Virus record (IMG/VR): IMGVR_UViG_3300040801_003694
Coordinates: 1 to 29,729 of that record
From: a virus
Direction: 5' to 3' (one strand)
Length of the DNA: 29,729 bases
A program made the translations under genes and the position numbers. This document shows positions 1 through 7,980 of the stretch, piece by piece; position 1 is the first letter of the stretch; every line of letters begins with the position of its first letter. Below the pieces are notes generated by a model. The model saw nothing but the letters and a program-made list of their open reading frames with translations. It did not search any database and had not been told where the DNA came from.

Positions 1-429
1 GATGGGAATCCGCGGGAAATGCGGAACATCAACAGCAAGTTCAATCAGATCGTCAATGGTACCCGGATCGACGACAATTGGTTCTCGATGCCTGTTGCGA
101 CTACCAACGAAACCTGGGAAACCGGCTCTGGGGAGATCTCTCACTTCCTGCCCAGTGATATCACTGGCTGGGGCGGAGAGTGCAACATTCGTAAGAACTG
201 GTTCAGTCCAGTACTGCATACGATTTCAACAGCGCTGGGTACCATGACTCTGGATGGAACGGACGGCAGTGTCCGAGTCCAAATCGCCTCGAACGTAACA
301 GACACCATCGAACTGGTTCGTGGTGTGTACGACATTGACCTGTGGCCCGGGGGCGGAACACGTCCCACAAATGGCGCTCAGATCATTCGAGTATTCAAGG
401 GACCAGTCTTCCTGCATAGGGATTACTGA
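1..429 (+). CDS. Tail/fibre-associated beta-rich protein, 5' end cut off
   Basis: The reading frame is open from the first base, so the start lies outside the window and 142 residues remain. An internal ATG at 19 is possible but has no obvious ribosome site. The second half reads as alternating beta strands: a DITGW segment, a TMTLDGTDGSVRVQI segment, then RGVYDIDLW and a closing VFKGPVFL strand. This layout is seen in short phage proteins of tail-fibre clusters, where a polar strand pair is followed by an 'xYDIDL' strand and a short C-terminal strand. The stop codon overlaps the next start (TGATG), so translation is coupled. It is probably a small virion adaptor or fibre component. The exact role is not recognised. 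The frame shift of this ORF at 2-247 is a shadow. Confidence 0.75.
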   Translation, partial: DGNPREMRNINSKFNQIVNGTRIDDNWFSMPVATTNETWETGSGEISHFLPSDITGWGGECNIRKNWFSPVLHTISTALGTMTLDGTDGSVRVQIASNVTDTIELVRGVYDIDLWPGGGTRPTNGAQIIRVFKGPVFLHRDY

Positions 430-1010
430 TGAGCACATTCCATCTCGACACTGAATATCCAGAGATGGTCTACCTGCGGCCGGCTCCTGATACACGACCC
501 GTCAAGACCATTGAAAGCATCGAGCAAGCCGGCATGGTTATTGACCATGCGCATGCCATTGCCATGTATACCAGTCGTTCGGTTCCCAATGTGGGACCAC
601 AGGGACCGCCTGGGCACGGGTTTGATACAATCATCGCATCATGTTCTGACGAGCTGACACCCATTCCACTTGGCGGTCCCAAGACGACGTTCCGGGCGCC
701 GTATGCTCTGGATATGACAAATGGATTTGTCCGAGCCAGTTTGACTACTGCTCCGGACGGTGCATCGATGATTATCGATATCACCATGAATGGTACAAGC
801 ATGTTCTCAACCCCTATTCATATTGAATCTGGGTCAAGAACATCTGTCGGGGCTGCGATCCAATCGGTAATTAGCATTCCCTTGATTAGTGGATTGCCGA
901 TCGTTCCTGATGATGCTGAATTCCTGGTCTATGTGACACAGGTCGGCTCTACCTTCGCTGGCTCAGGGCTGAAAGTCGCTGTAACCGGCGAAAAGTATGA
1001 TCAAGTGTAG
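429..1010 (+). CDS. Tail fibre protein with C-terminal beta-sandwich domain
   Basis: This 193-residue protein starts inside the stop codon of the previous gene. Residues 1-55 resemble nothing I can name. Residues 56-62 are a short collagen-like GPQGPPG stretch, common as a linker in phage fibres. Residues 67-190 match a beta-sandwich module found at the C-terminus of many phage fibre and appendage proteins. Visible hallmarks are a strand with FRAPYALDM, then VRASLTTAPDGASMIIDI, NGTSMFSTPI, a short 'SRTS' turn, 'DDAEFLVYVTQVGS' and a final GLKVAVTG strand. In that family the domain trimerises or caps a fibre and may contact the receptor or glycan; that role is inferred here. The clustering with other beta-rich genes supports a tail appendage role. 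Confidence 0.8.
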   Translation: MSTFHLDTEYPEMVYLRPAPDTRPVKTIESIEQAGMVIDHAHAIAMYTSRSVPNVGPQGPPGHGFDTIIASCSDELTPIPLGGPKTTFRAPYALDMTNGFVRASLTTAPDGASMIIDITMNGTSMFSTPIHIESGSRTSVGAAIQSVISIPLISGLPIVPDDAEFLVYVTQVGSTFAGSGLKVAVTGEKYDQV

Positions 1011-1021
1011 GAGGTAGTCTA

Positions 1022-1441
1022 ATGGCTGCCATCTACATGTGGTTCCAGATCTACGAGGAAGAGTACACAACCACACTCTATCCTCTGGAGACTCAGGATG
1101 CTCTGCTCATGTCTGTGGATCTGAGCGGACCAGTCTACATGGAGCCGATTGATCAAGACGATATTCAGATGTGGACAACACTGAGTTCCGGTTGGATCAA
1201 GCAACTGCTCTTGACAGCACCCGAGCAGGAAGACGATATCCAAATGTGGACGGTGCTCACAACAGGTTGGATGAAACAACTTCTACTGAGTGCTCCAGAA
1301 CAAGAAGATGATATGCAAATGTGGACAGTATTGAGCAATGGTTGGGCTGACACTGTCTTGATTACGACTTACGAGCCTGATCAGGGGCTGTGGACAACAA
1401 TCGACCTGGTTCCTGGGTCTTGCTACATGACGAGCGTGTGA
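1022..1441 (+). CDS. Small protein made of 25-residue tandem repeats
   Basis: The gene encodes 139 residues behind a strong GGAGG site about six bases before ATG 1022. Most of the protein is repeats. Two near-identical 25-residue units begin at residues 46 and 71, with a third, diverging unit at 96. The core reads DDIQMWT..S.GW.KQLLL.APEQE. The region before residue 46 and the tail after 121 (GLWTTIDL) look like worn copies. Each unit has Trp at positions 6 and 13 and an acidic start, suggesting a stacked beta structure such as a solenoid or propeller blade. It lies between two fibre genes, so a virion or appendage role is likely. I do not recognise the family. Confidence 0.75.
   Translation: MAAIYMWFQIYEEEYTTTLYPLETQDALLMSVDLSGPVYMEPIDQDDIQMWTTLSSGWIKQLLLTAPEQEDDIQMWTVLTTGWMKQLLLSAPEQEDDMQMWTVLSNGWADTVLITTYEPDQGLWTTIDLVPGSCYMTSV
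1157..1381 (+). repeat. Tandem 75-base coding repeat (three units)
   Basis: Units lie at 1157-1231, 1232-1306 and 1307-1381, each 75 bases or 25 codons. The first two are highly alike at the protein level. The third keeps DD.QMWT.L..GW and then diverges. Synonymous bases differ between units (for example GACGATATT, GACGATATC and GATGATATG), so the duplication is not very recent and selection has acted on the protein. Confidence 0.85.
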
Positions 1442-1442
1442 T

Positions 1443-2405
1443 ATGTATGATTTCAGCGAAAAACATGGCGTATACCTGAAGAACCGCCAGATTATCAAGG
1501 CAGGCGTGGGGATGGGCTTGAAAGGTGAGTTCCGCGCAATTCTTCGAGATAAAAAGGGGAATGCGCTCTATGATTCCGGTTGGAATCGTAATTTGATTAC
1601 GAATAACGCATCTTGGATGTATGATTCAGTTAACTGGTATAGCTGGTGCACAATTGGTTCAGATGGCACAGCTCCAGACGTTACAAACACAAGCATTGGG
1701 GTATTTCTGGCCTCTCAAGTTAGTTCAACAAATCCCATGCCTTCCCCGGACTATCCGCGTCCTCCTGTTGCGCCTCTTTATGAGAGGTACTCAATTAAAA
1801 AGTGGAGATTTGATGCAGGACAGGGAACAGGCACAATCCGCGAGTTTACTCTTGGATCTACAAACGATGGTCTAAATGCATTTTGCCGCCATGTTCTACC
1901 AGCGCCAATTCCCAAAGATGTAGACCAATCTCTGGACATTTTCTATCGCTTTACCATTTATCCAGATCTCACACCACGTACTGGAACAGTCACTATCGAT
2001 GGTGTGCTGTATGACTGGGAAACGTCCTTCTTTGACCTTGACACATTCAACTACGGTATTTTTGCACGTCAAGATTTCAACATGACGTTCAGCTCAAACT
2101 GGAGAGTATATGATGGAGCAAAAGCTGGACCATTGGACAGCACACCTTCAGGAAATTCATCGGGTAGTGCCATCTTTTCATTTGTTGGAGAAGGGCCGTG
2201 GTACCGTACACGTCGTTTCTACATGAATTTGGATTACTGCAACACCGCAACCAACCAAATTAAGGTTGCCACTGTCCCGCTGCAAACCTACCACAAAGTT
2301 CAGGTTCAGATTTTGGACAATGCAACAGGAACCAGCGGCATTCCGAAAGACAATACCAAGGAAGCTTATCTGGATTGGACACTGTGGTGGTCGAGGTACC
2401 CATGA
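1443..2405 (+). CDS. Tail fibre/appendage protein, paralogue of the next gene
   Basis: The predicted 320-residue protein starts one base after the preceding stop. An in-frame ATG at 1512 (residue 24) is an alternative start, and neither site has a strong ribosome signal. It aligns along its length with the following gene product. Shared landmarks are DSGWNRNLIT near residue 44, a 'C.IGSDGTAPD' segment, 'YPDLTPRTGTVTIDGVLYDW', a 'SNWRVYDG' strand, and a closing 'TGTSGIPKDN' then aromatic strand. The 'SGW..NLIT' opening followed by 'GT..PD...T.LG' is typical of a family of phage fibre or baseplate-wedge-like proteins of unknown detailed function. Tyr and Trp are abundant, which fits a carbohydrate-contacting or trimer-forming beta protein; that is inference. 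Confidence 0.78.
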   Translation: MYDFSEKHGVYLKNRQIIKAGVGMGLKGEFRAILRDKKGNALYDSGWNRNLITNNASWMYDSVNWYSWCTIGSDGTAPDVTNTSIGVFLASQVSSTNPMPSPDYPRPPVAPLYERYSIKKWRFDAGQGTGTIREFTLGSTNDGLNAFCRHVLPAPIPKDVDQSLDIFYRFTIYPDLTPRTGTVTIDGVLYDWETSFFDLDTFNYGIFARQDFNMTFSSNWRVYDGAKAGPLDSTPSGNSSGSAIFSFVGEGPWYRTRRFYMNLDYCNTATNQIKVATVPLQTYHKVQVQILDNATGTSGIPKDNTKEAYLDWTLWWSRYP

Positions 2406-3616
2406 TGCAATTCCCTCTCCAAACTCCACAGCTCAAAAGCTATTACAAGGTTGAGCGTATCTCCAGCAAAACGGGTCGTGTACGTTGGTCCAGCGGCTGG
2501 TCAAATAATGTGTTGCTTACGTCTGGACGTAATGCAATGGGCAGCCAGAGTGGTTGGTTTAACTATTGCCAGCTCGGCACAGATGCAACAGATCCTGTGG
2601 CCGGTCAAACAGGTCTACTCGGTTATGTCAATGGTACTAACAATGTGGAAGAAGACACCTTTGGAGCGGAAGGCTCTGCTCCTTACTACGGCTGGCGACG
2701 AAAGAGATTTCGTTTTCTACCAGGCGAAGTATCTGGCAACTTGAATGAAGTTGGCGTTGGCTGGGCTGCATCCGGATCAACGCTGGTTTTTCGAGCTTTG
2801 TTGGAAGACATTACTGGAACCCAGGTAACAGTAACACCTTTGCCTGATGAGTATGTCGATGTTATCTGCGAAATTCGTTGTTATCCGCCACTTGAAGATG
2901 TCACGGGTACCGTTGACTTCAACGGTGTGACCTATGACTACCTCATTCGTGCAGCTGAAGTGACCAGCGGAACTTTCTGGGGAAGCTTCATTGGTGATCA
3001 AGTGGGCCACAAAGATACGTTTACAAGTTGGTGGCAGGCCTACGACAACGATATCTCAACAATTGACCAGGCGCCGAATGGTGTTGTGTACTATTCGGAT
3101 GGTACCAATGCTTATGACATTGCCTATTCGAACAACAGTTACCAACGCCAAATGGCGCAGATTGGCGGACCCAATGCATGGAACGCAACAACTGGTAAAA
3201 AGCTGCGTTCCTTCCGCTTTGTAACAACATTGGGGGCATACCAAATACAATTTGACAGCCAAGCCAGTCCAGGAAATGGTATTCCAAAGACGGATGCCTA
3301 CAACATCAAGTTTCAATTTGTGCTTGGCTGGGCGGAAGCTGGCCCTATCTTCACTGGTCCAGTGGCTACGCAAAATTGGAGCAACGGAGTGGCGATCACT
3401 CCACTGGATATTTCGACTTATTACCAGGCTGGCTTGCCAGAACCCATCACTTACACGGTTGTCGCCGGCACAATGCCATCAGGTCTGAGTCTGAACAGCT
3501 CGACTGGCGTGATCAGTGGTACACCAGACACGGTGTCAAGTGGGACATTGCAAATTCAATGTGAGAACGAGGTTGGCAAAGCCTCGACCAATGAGTTCTC
3601 CTGGACGGTGGCGTAA
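2402..3616 (+). CDS. Tail fibre/appendage paralogue with C-terminal Ig-like (He_PIG) domain
   Basis: I chose ATG 2402, giving 404 residues. It overlaps the previous stop as ATGA and has GAGG a few bases upstream, while an in-frame start at 2375 lies deep in the preceding gene and ATG 2405 is also possible. Residues 1-318 are paralogous to the previous protein (SSGWSNNVLLTSG; CQLGTDATDP; YPPLEDVTGTVDFNGVTYDY; SPGNGIPKTD). Residues from about 320 to 404 are an added domain with the putative Ig hallmark 'MPSGLSLNSSTGVISGTPD', ending in SFSWTV-like strands. He_PIG domains are common surface adhesion modules on bacterial and phage proteins. The gene probably arose by duplication followed by gain of this domain. 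The stop overlaps the next start (TAATG). Confidence 0.82.
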   Translation: MMQFPLQTPQLKSYYKVERISSKTGRVRWSSGWSNNVLLTSGRNAMGSQSGWFNYCQLGTDATDPVAGQTGLLGYVNGTNNVEEDTFGAEGSAPYYGWRRKRFRFLPGEVSGNLNEVGVGWAASGSTLVFRALLEDITGTQVTVTPLPDEYVDVICEIRCYPPLEDVTGTVDFNGVTYDYLIRAAEVTSGTFWGSFIGDQVGHKDTFTSWWQAYDNDISTIDQAPNGVVYYSDGTNAYDIAYSNNSYQRQMAQIGGPNAWNATTGKKLRSFRFVTTLGAYQIQFDSQASPGNGIPKTDAYNIKFQFVLGWAEAGPIFTGPVATQNWSNGVAITPLDISTYYQAGLPEPITYTVVAGTMPSGLSLNSSTGVISGTPDTVSSGTLQIQCENEVGKASTNEFSWTVA

Positions 3617-4218
3617 TGGCAATTCCCGAAGACAGATTTTCAACTGAGTTTGTGGATGGCGACTGGATCCCACCCGAGGATCGTTTCAGAGCTACTCTTC
3701 TGACCGATTACGAAGGCGGACCTATTGCCGTGACAGACACGAGCCAGGGTCTGAATTACCAACCCTGGTCTCTCAGTTATCAGCCTGGTGGAATTATTAG
3801 GCTGACCCCGGAAACGACCGGTGTACCATACGATGTATTGACAGTTCCTGGGTGCAGCCAGATCTCTTTTTGCTTTGACCAGAATGGACGTCCGTCAGTG
3901 ACGTACATCATTGGAGCCAACTGTTTTTTGTACTGGTATGACTCATACCTGGGTAGCTTTACAACAGATGAATTTCCTGGCATTTTCTCGGCCATGCTGT
4001 CGATGGATGACAAGAGATCCAAACAGAATGGAACGAATGATATTCTTTGGTGGTACACCAAGCTTACGGGACCAGCTGAATACACGCTGTATCATCGCAG
4101 ACAGCGCGATCGGTTCCAGACAGAGTTCACAATGAAGGTTGGTTGTCTTCCATACATGTCCCGAGCGGGCATGCACCGCGGTCTGCGGGGCAAAATTGCG
4201 ACAAGAGCAGGCATTTAG
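3616..4218 (+). CDS. Phage structural protein (FDQNGRP/DDKR/QRDR family)
   Basis: The 200-residue product begins within the stop of the previous gene. Three conserved-looking blocks stand out: FDQNGRP at 87-93 followed by a YWYDS strand, a 'MDDKR' at 130-134, and 'YHRRQRDRF' at 159-167. This order (FDQN.RP, WYD, DDKR, then a (R/Q)QRDR block) is familiar from small virion proteins encoded beside fibre genes in podophages and other phages. Their biochemical role is not settled, to my knowledge. It is the last gene before the 30-base gap in front of the portal gene, so it closes the tail appendage cluster. Confidence 0.75.
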   Translation: MAIPEDRFSTEFVDGDWIPPEDRFRATLLTDYEGGPIAVTDTSQGLNYQPWSLSYQPGGIIRLTPETTGVPYDVLTVPGCSQISFCFDQNGRPSVTYIIGANCFLYWYDSYLGSFTTDEFPGIFSAMLSMDDKRSKQNGTNDILWWYTKLTGPAEYTLYHRRQRDRFQTEFTMKVGCLPYMSRAGMHRGLRGKIATRAGI

Positions 4219-4226
4219 GGTACTAT
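4196..4226 (+). promoter_or_regulatory. Weak sigma70-like promoter candidate before portal
   Basis: TTGCGA at 4196-4201 and TACTAT at 4221-4226 resemble -35 and -10 boxes, but the 19-base spacer is long. The site falls at the end of the fibre cluster, and the only other gap in the left part is smaller. N4 late genes are known to use host sigma70 with phage SSB as activator, so a weak promoter here would fit. The evidence is only by eye. Confidence 0.22.
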
Positions 4227-4248
4227 AACGCTGTTCAGACAGGATTAA

Positions 4249-6378
4249 ATGATGGAATACGAAGAAAACATTGACATGCCGACAGAAGATACGGCCTATT
4301 CCGAACCTCTAACGGATTGGGAAAACGAGCCGACCTGCCTGGATCTCAAGAAAGATTTGCAGGAGGCTGAGCCGCATCATGACCTTCATGTACAGCAGGT
4401 CAATACCTGGCTGGACAATCTGAACGTCACTGGTTCAGCTCGCATTCCGAAGGTCAAAGGCCGTTCCACAATTGTACCGAAGCTCATCCGCAAACAGGCG
4501 GAGTGGCGTTACGCTGCGCTGTCGGAAGCTTTCCTGTCTCACGAAAACCTGTTCGAAACCTCTCCAGTCACGTTTGAGGACAAGCAAGCCTCTATCCAGA
4601 ACGGCCTGGTTCTCAATCAACAGTTCAACACCCAATTGAACAAGGTTGGATTCATCGATGAGTACGTACGTACCGCGGTGGACGAAGGTACAGTTGTGGT
4701 GCGTGTGGGTTGGAAATTCGAGGAAGAGGATCAGGAAGTTCCTATTGAAGAGCTGCGGCCGGTTACGGATCCTCAAGTAGCACAGACCATGATTGAGGCC
4801 TCTGAGTTGATGAAGGCCAATCCGATGAGTGAGGGGGAACTCCCAGAGGATCTGGTTCGCTCGATCAAAGCGTCGGCTGAGTACGGCCAACCAATGGAAT
4901 ACGTCGTAACGGGGTACGAAACACGACCGGTCACTACTGTCAACATGCCCACCCTGGACGTGTGTGACTTCAACAATGTGATTATCGATCCCACATGCAA
5001 GGGGGACATCAAGAAAGCGAACTTTGTCATCTACAAGTTCGAGACCAATCTCTCAGATCTCGAGAAGGCTGGTATCTACCAGAACCTGGATAAGATCCAA
5101 ATTGAGAAGGCGGCCATTCAGCACGAAAATCAGTACGGACAAGAGGACACTGGATCCTTCAATTTCGCAGACAAGCCTCGGCGTAAATTCAACGCATACG
5201 AGTACTGGGGCTACTGGGACATCGATGGGTCTGGTAAAACACGTCCCATTGTTGCCACGTGGGTGGGAGACACCCTCATTCGTATGGAAGAGTCCCCTTT
5301 CCCTGATGAGGGTCTCCCCTTTGTCTCCGTACAATATCTGCCGAAGCGCAAGAACGTCTACGGAGAGCCAGATGGTGAACTGCTTGAAGACAACCAAAAG
5401 ATTGCTGGGGCTGTCACTCGCGGCATGCTCGATATTATGGGACGTAGCGCTGCTGGCCAGGTCGGAATTAAGAAGGATGCGCTCGACGTAACCAACAAGC
5501 GCAAGTTCGACAATGGCCTGGATTACATGTTCAATGCGCACGTCAATCCAGTCGATTCTGTCTACCACCACACATATCCGGAGATTCCGCAATCAGCACC
5601 GCTGATTCTCCAGGCACAGAACCTCGAGGCCGAAGCACTCACCGGTGTGAAGGCCTTTCACCAGGGCATCACAGGCGAAGGATTGGGTCGCTCAGCTACT
5701 GCAGCTCGCTCGGCGATGGATGCAGCCGGGAAACGAGAGCTGGGTATCCTTCGTCGTCTTGGACACGGTGTTATTGAGATTGGTCGCAAGATCATAGCCA
5801 TGAATGCAGTATTCCTGTCTGATGAAGAGATTGTCCGTGTCACAAATGAACAGTTCATCACGATCAAGCGGGACGATCTCGCCGGCCGTGTTGACATCAA
5901 ACTTCAGATCTCCACAGCGGAGACTGACAACGCCAAAGCCGAAGAGCTGGCCTTCATGCTGCAGACAATGGGTAACAACATGGATCCCGAAATGTCACGC
6001 ATGATCTTGTCAGACATCGCAAGATTGCGTAAGATGCCGGAATTGGCGAAAGCAATTCAGACGTTCCAGCCAAAGCCTGACCCGCTTGCAGAGAAGATGC
6101 AGGAACTGGAAATGGCGAAACTGGATGCTGAAATTAGAAAACTGAACTCCGAAGCAATGGAGAACGAGGCGGAAGCACAGTTGGATCTTGCAAAGGCCAA
6201 GGAATCTGAGGCCAAAGCAGACCTGACAAGTCTCGACTTCGTTGAGCAAGAGAGCGGTGTCAAGCAGATGCGCGACATCGAGAAAGACCAAGCCCAAGGA
6301 GAGATGAATCTCAGAAGAGATTTGATCAAGGAAACTCTGAAAGGCGGCAATGATACTGGTAACAGTACATCCCCCTAA
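4249..6378 (+). CDS. Portal protein, N4-like
   Basis: This 709-residue protein would form the dodecameric ring at the DNA-entry vertex, to which the tail and terminase bind. The N-terminal part contains the run 'PKLIRKQAEWRYAALSEAFLS', then 'FEDKQASIQNGLVLNQQFNTQLNK' and 'DEYVRTAVDEGTVVVRVGW', a block I recognise from N4-type portal proteins (N4 gp59 is of similar size). The middle has the aromatic 'NAYEYWGYWD' strand and 'LPKRKNVYGEPDG', typical of the clip and stem-side region. Residues from about 608 to 705 are a long Glu/Lys/Ala-rich helix, probably a coiled coil and the barrel-like extension. Start choice: ATG 4249 or 4252 behind an AGGA. It stands first in the head module, followed by a small gene, a scaffold-like gene and the capsid gene. 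Confidence 0.9.
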   Translation: MMEYEENIDMPTEDTAYSEPLTDWENEPTCLDLKKDLQEAEPHHDLHVQQVNTWLDNLNVTGSARIPKVKGRSTIVPKLIRKQAEWRYAALSEAFLSHENLFETSPVTFEDKQASIQNGLVLNQQFNTQLNKVGFIDEYVRTAVDEGTVVVRVGWKFEEEDQEVPIEELRPVTDPQVAQTMIEASELMKANPMSEGELPEDLVRSIKASAEYGQPMEYVVTGYETRPVTTVNMPTLDVCDFNNVIIDPTCKGDIKKANFVIYKFETNLSDLEKAGIYQNLDKIQIEKAAIQHENQYGQEDTGSFNFADKPRRKFNAYEYWGYWDIDGSGKTRPIVATWVGDTLIRMEESPFPDEGLPFVSVQYLPKRKNVYGEPDGELLEDNQKIAGAVTRGMLDIMGRSAAGQVGIKKDALDVTNKRKFDNGLDYMFNAHVNPVDSVYHHTYPEIPQSAPLILQAQNLEAEALTGVKAFHQGITGEGLGRSATAARSAMDAAGKRELGILRRLGHGVIEIGRKIIAMNAVFLSDEEIVRVTNEQFITIKRDDLAGRVDIKLQISTAETDNAKAEELAFMLQTMGNNMDPEMSRMILSDIARLRKMPELAKAIQTFQPKPDPLAEKMQELEMAKLDAEIRKLNSEAMENEAEAQLDLAKAKESEAKADLTSLDFVEQESGVKQMRDIEKDQAQGEMNLRRDLIKETLKGGNDTGNSTSP

Positions 6379-6397
6379 TCCACGAGTGGAGTAAAAC

Positions 6398-6745
6398 ATG
6401 ATTGAGCAAGACATTAACCAGATTGAACTGGATATCGAAACTGCGCGTAAAGCGATCAAGAAAATGGAAGCCCTGGACCGGTTGTTCCGGAACAAAGACT
6501 TCAAAGATGTAATCTCAGAAGGTTACTTCAAGGACGAAGCAAGCCGTTGCGTGTTGCTGAAAGGCGATTTGAACGTCAACGAAGAAACACGCGATCATTG
6601 CGATCGTATGATCAATGGTATAGGCTTGCTACGTGGATACTTCCAACAAGTCAATTATTTTGGCCAACAAGCCAAGGCGGCGATGGAAGATTACGAGGAA
6701 ACGCGAGAAGAACTCCTGCAAGAGCAATTGACAGGGGGTGAATAA
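6398..6745 (+). CDS. Small helical virion/assembly protein between portal and scaffold
   Basis: The 115-residue product is almost entirely predicted helix. It has an N-terminal heptad-like stretch (IELDIETARKAIKKMEALDRL), a central 'NKDFKDVISEGYFKDEASR' block that recurs in small proteins of podophage head clusters, and a Glu-rich C-terminus. Its position directly after the portal corresponds to N4 gene 58. A GTGGAG ribosome site lies a few bases upstream of the ATG. The stop overlaps the next start (TAATG). Its function is unknown; a portal-assembly or head-completion role would be a guess. Confidence 0.75.
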   Translation: MIEQDINQIELDIETARKAIKKMEALDRLFRNKDFKDVISEGYFKDEASRCVLLKGDLNVNEETRDHCDRMINGIGLLRGYFQQVNYFGQQAKAAMEDYEETREELLQEQLTGGE

Positions 6746-7950
6746 TGACAGACGCGGCCAAAAATATTCAGGAACTCTCTGATGAGGAGTTCCTAGAGGA
6801 ATTTGCGAAGCACCGGGAAGAAGGTTTCCCGGCTTCCAATCAAGACTCTGACCCGGGTGTACCGGAAGAGTCCCAGGCCTCGGAGCCTGCGGCAGAAACT
6901 GAAGGCGAGTCTGAGGAAACGGGTGGTGCCGTCTCAGGTGGATCGGAAGCGGAAACCGAAGGTGATGGCGAGGTCAGTAGTTCGGAGGAAAGTACTTCCG
7001 ACGATGGCAATGACGAGCCGGATGAAGGCGAGACTGGCGCCAGGGCTGATCCCCACCAAGGATCAGATACCAGCGATCAGGATCCTGATTCTGAGAGCAA
7101 GTCAACCAAAAGCGGAACTACCGAAGCCGAGCAATTGGCGGAGCTACTGGCGCCGTTGAAGGCGGCCAAGCGCACCATCCAGATCGACTCAGTCGAAAAG
7201 GCCCGTCAGCTTATGCAGATGGGTGTCGATTACTCGAGAAAGATGGCGGACTTGAAGCCGTATCAACGGATGATGACTTCGCTGGAGCGAGCCGGTCTTC
7301 TGGAAGAAGACAAGCTCAATCACCTGATTGACCTCCATAACAAACGCCCGGAGGCCATTCAGAAGCTCCTCAAGGACAGTGACATCGATCCTTTGGATCT
7401 GGACCTTGAGGACAACGCAGACTACCGGCCCAATGACCACATGGTTCCGGAAGGTGAACTCGCAGTTGACCAGGTGTTGGATACGATTCGTACCTCACCA
7501 AAGTTCAACGATGTAGTCAACACCGTCCAATCATGGGACACGGCCAGTAAGAGAGCGTTGATGGACAACCCACAGGTTTTCCAACACTTGGCAGCACACA
7601 TGGAAGCGGGTATCTATGACATGATCATGGACCGCCTCGAGAGTGACAAGATTTTCGGAAAACACGTTGGCCTGTCTGACCTGGATGCGTACAAGGCAGT
7701 TGGCGATGCAATGCATGAGGAAGGAGCTTTCAACAAGGCTCCCAATGCTCCGGCACCATCGGCCGCTGGCTCTACCGACCAGGGGAGCAGTCAGGATTCG
7801 CAAGGATCACGTGAGTCAATCAAGGCTCGCAAACGGGCTGCTAGTCCCCCGAAGGGTGGTGCTGGCAAGGGTATGAAGAAACAGCCGGACTTCTCAAAGA
7901 TGACCGATGAGGAAATCGAGAACTACGACTGGAGATCTGCCCTAACTTAA
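6745..7950 (+). CDS. Scaffold-like capsid assembly protein
   Basis: This 401-residue protein sits immediately before the major capsid gene. Residues from about 20 to 130 are a very acidic, low-complexity region rich in Ser, Glu, Gly, Thr and Asp. The middle is helical (a 'KAAKRTIQIDSVEKARQLMQMGVDYSRKM' segment, then several amphipathic helices). Near the C-terminus there is a basic stretch (ESIKARKRAASPPKGGAGKGMKK), then 'FSKMTDEEIENYDWRS'. Acidic disordered N-terminus, helical core and a charged C-terminal coat-binding end are the usual features of phage scaffolds, and position supports it (N4 gene 57 slot). No protease motif is visible. An alternative is a head-interior protein that stays in the virion. 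Confidence 0.68.
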   Translation: MTDAAKNIQELSDEEFLEEFAKHREEGFPASNQDSDPGVPEESQASEPAAETEGESEETGGAVSGGSEAETEGDGEVSSSEESTSDDGNDEPDEGETGARADPHQGSDTSDQDPDSESKSTKSGTTEAEQLAELLAPLKAAKRTIQIDSVEKARQLMQMGVDYSRKMADLKPYQRMMTSLERAGLLEEDKLNHLIDLHNKRPEAIQKLLKDSDIDPLDLDLEDNADYRPNDHMVPEGELAVDQVLDTIRTSPKFNDVVNTVQSWDTASKRALMDNPQVFQHLAAHMEAGIYDMIMDRLESDKIFGKHVGLSDLDAYKAVGDAMHEEGAFNKAPNAPAPSAAGSTDQGSSQDSQGSRESIKARKRAASPPKGGAGKGMKKQPDFSKMTDEEIENYDWRSALT

Positions 7951-7966
7951 TTTTAACTTGTACGAA

Positions 7967-7978
7967 AAGGAGATAAGG
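7967..7978 (+). promoter_or_regulatory. Strong double ribosome binding site of the capsid gene
   Basis: AAGGAGAT is followed at once by AAGG, ending two bases before ATG 7981. The best core, AAGGAG, has near-ideal spacing. Together with codon choice in the capsid gene (mostly GGT, GCT, CGT, AAC, GAC, TTC), this marks it as the most strongly translated gene in the window. Confidence 0.7.
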
Positions 7979-7980
7979 AA

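Noticed and set aside
2-247. Open frame at the left edge in another frame
   Set aside because: Overlaps the frame ending at 429, which has the better protein composition and the coupled TGATG junction.
594-615. Collagen-like protein
   Set aside because: Only one GPQGPPG stretch is present; it is a linker in a fibre protein, not a collagen domain.
1157-1381. Tandem repeats considered as a CRISPR array or an origin-type iteron
   Set aside because: The repeat is in frame, 75 bases, differs at synonymous sites and has no spacers.
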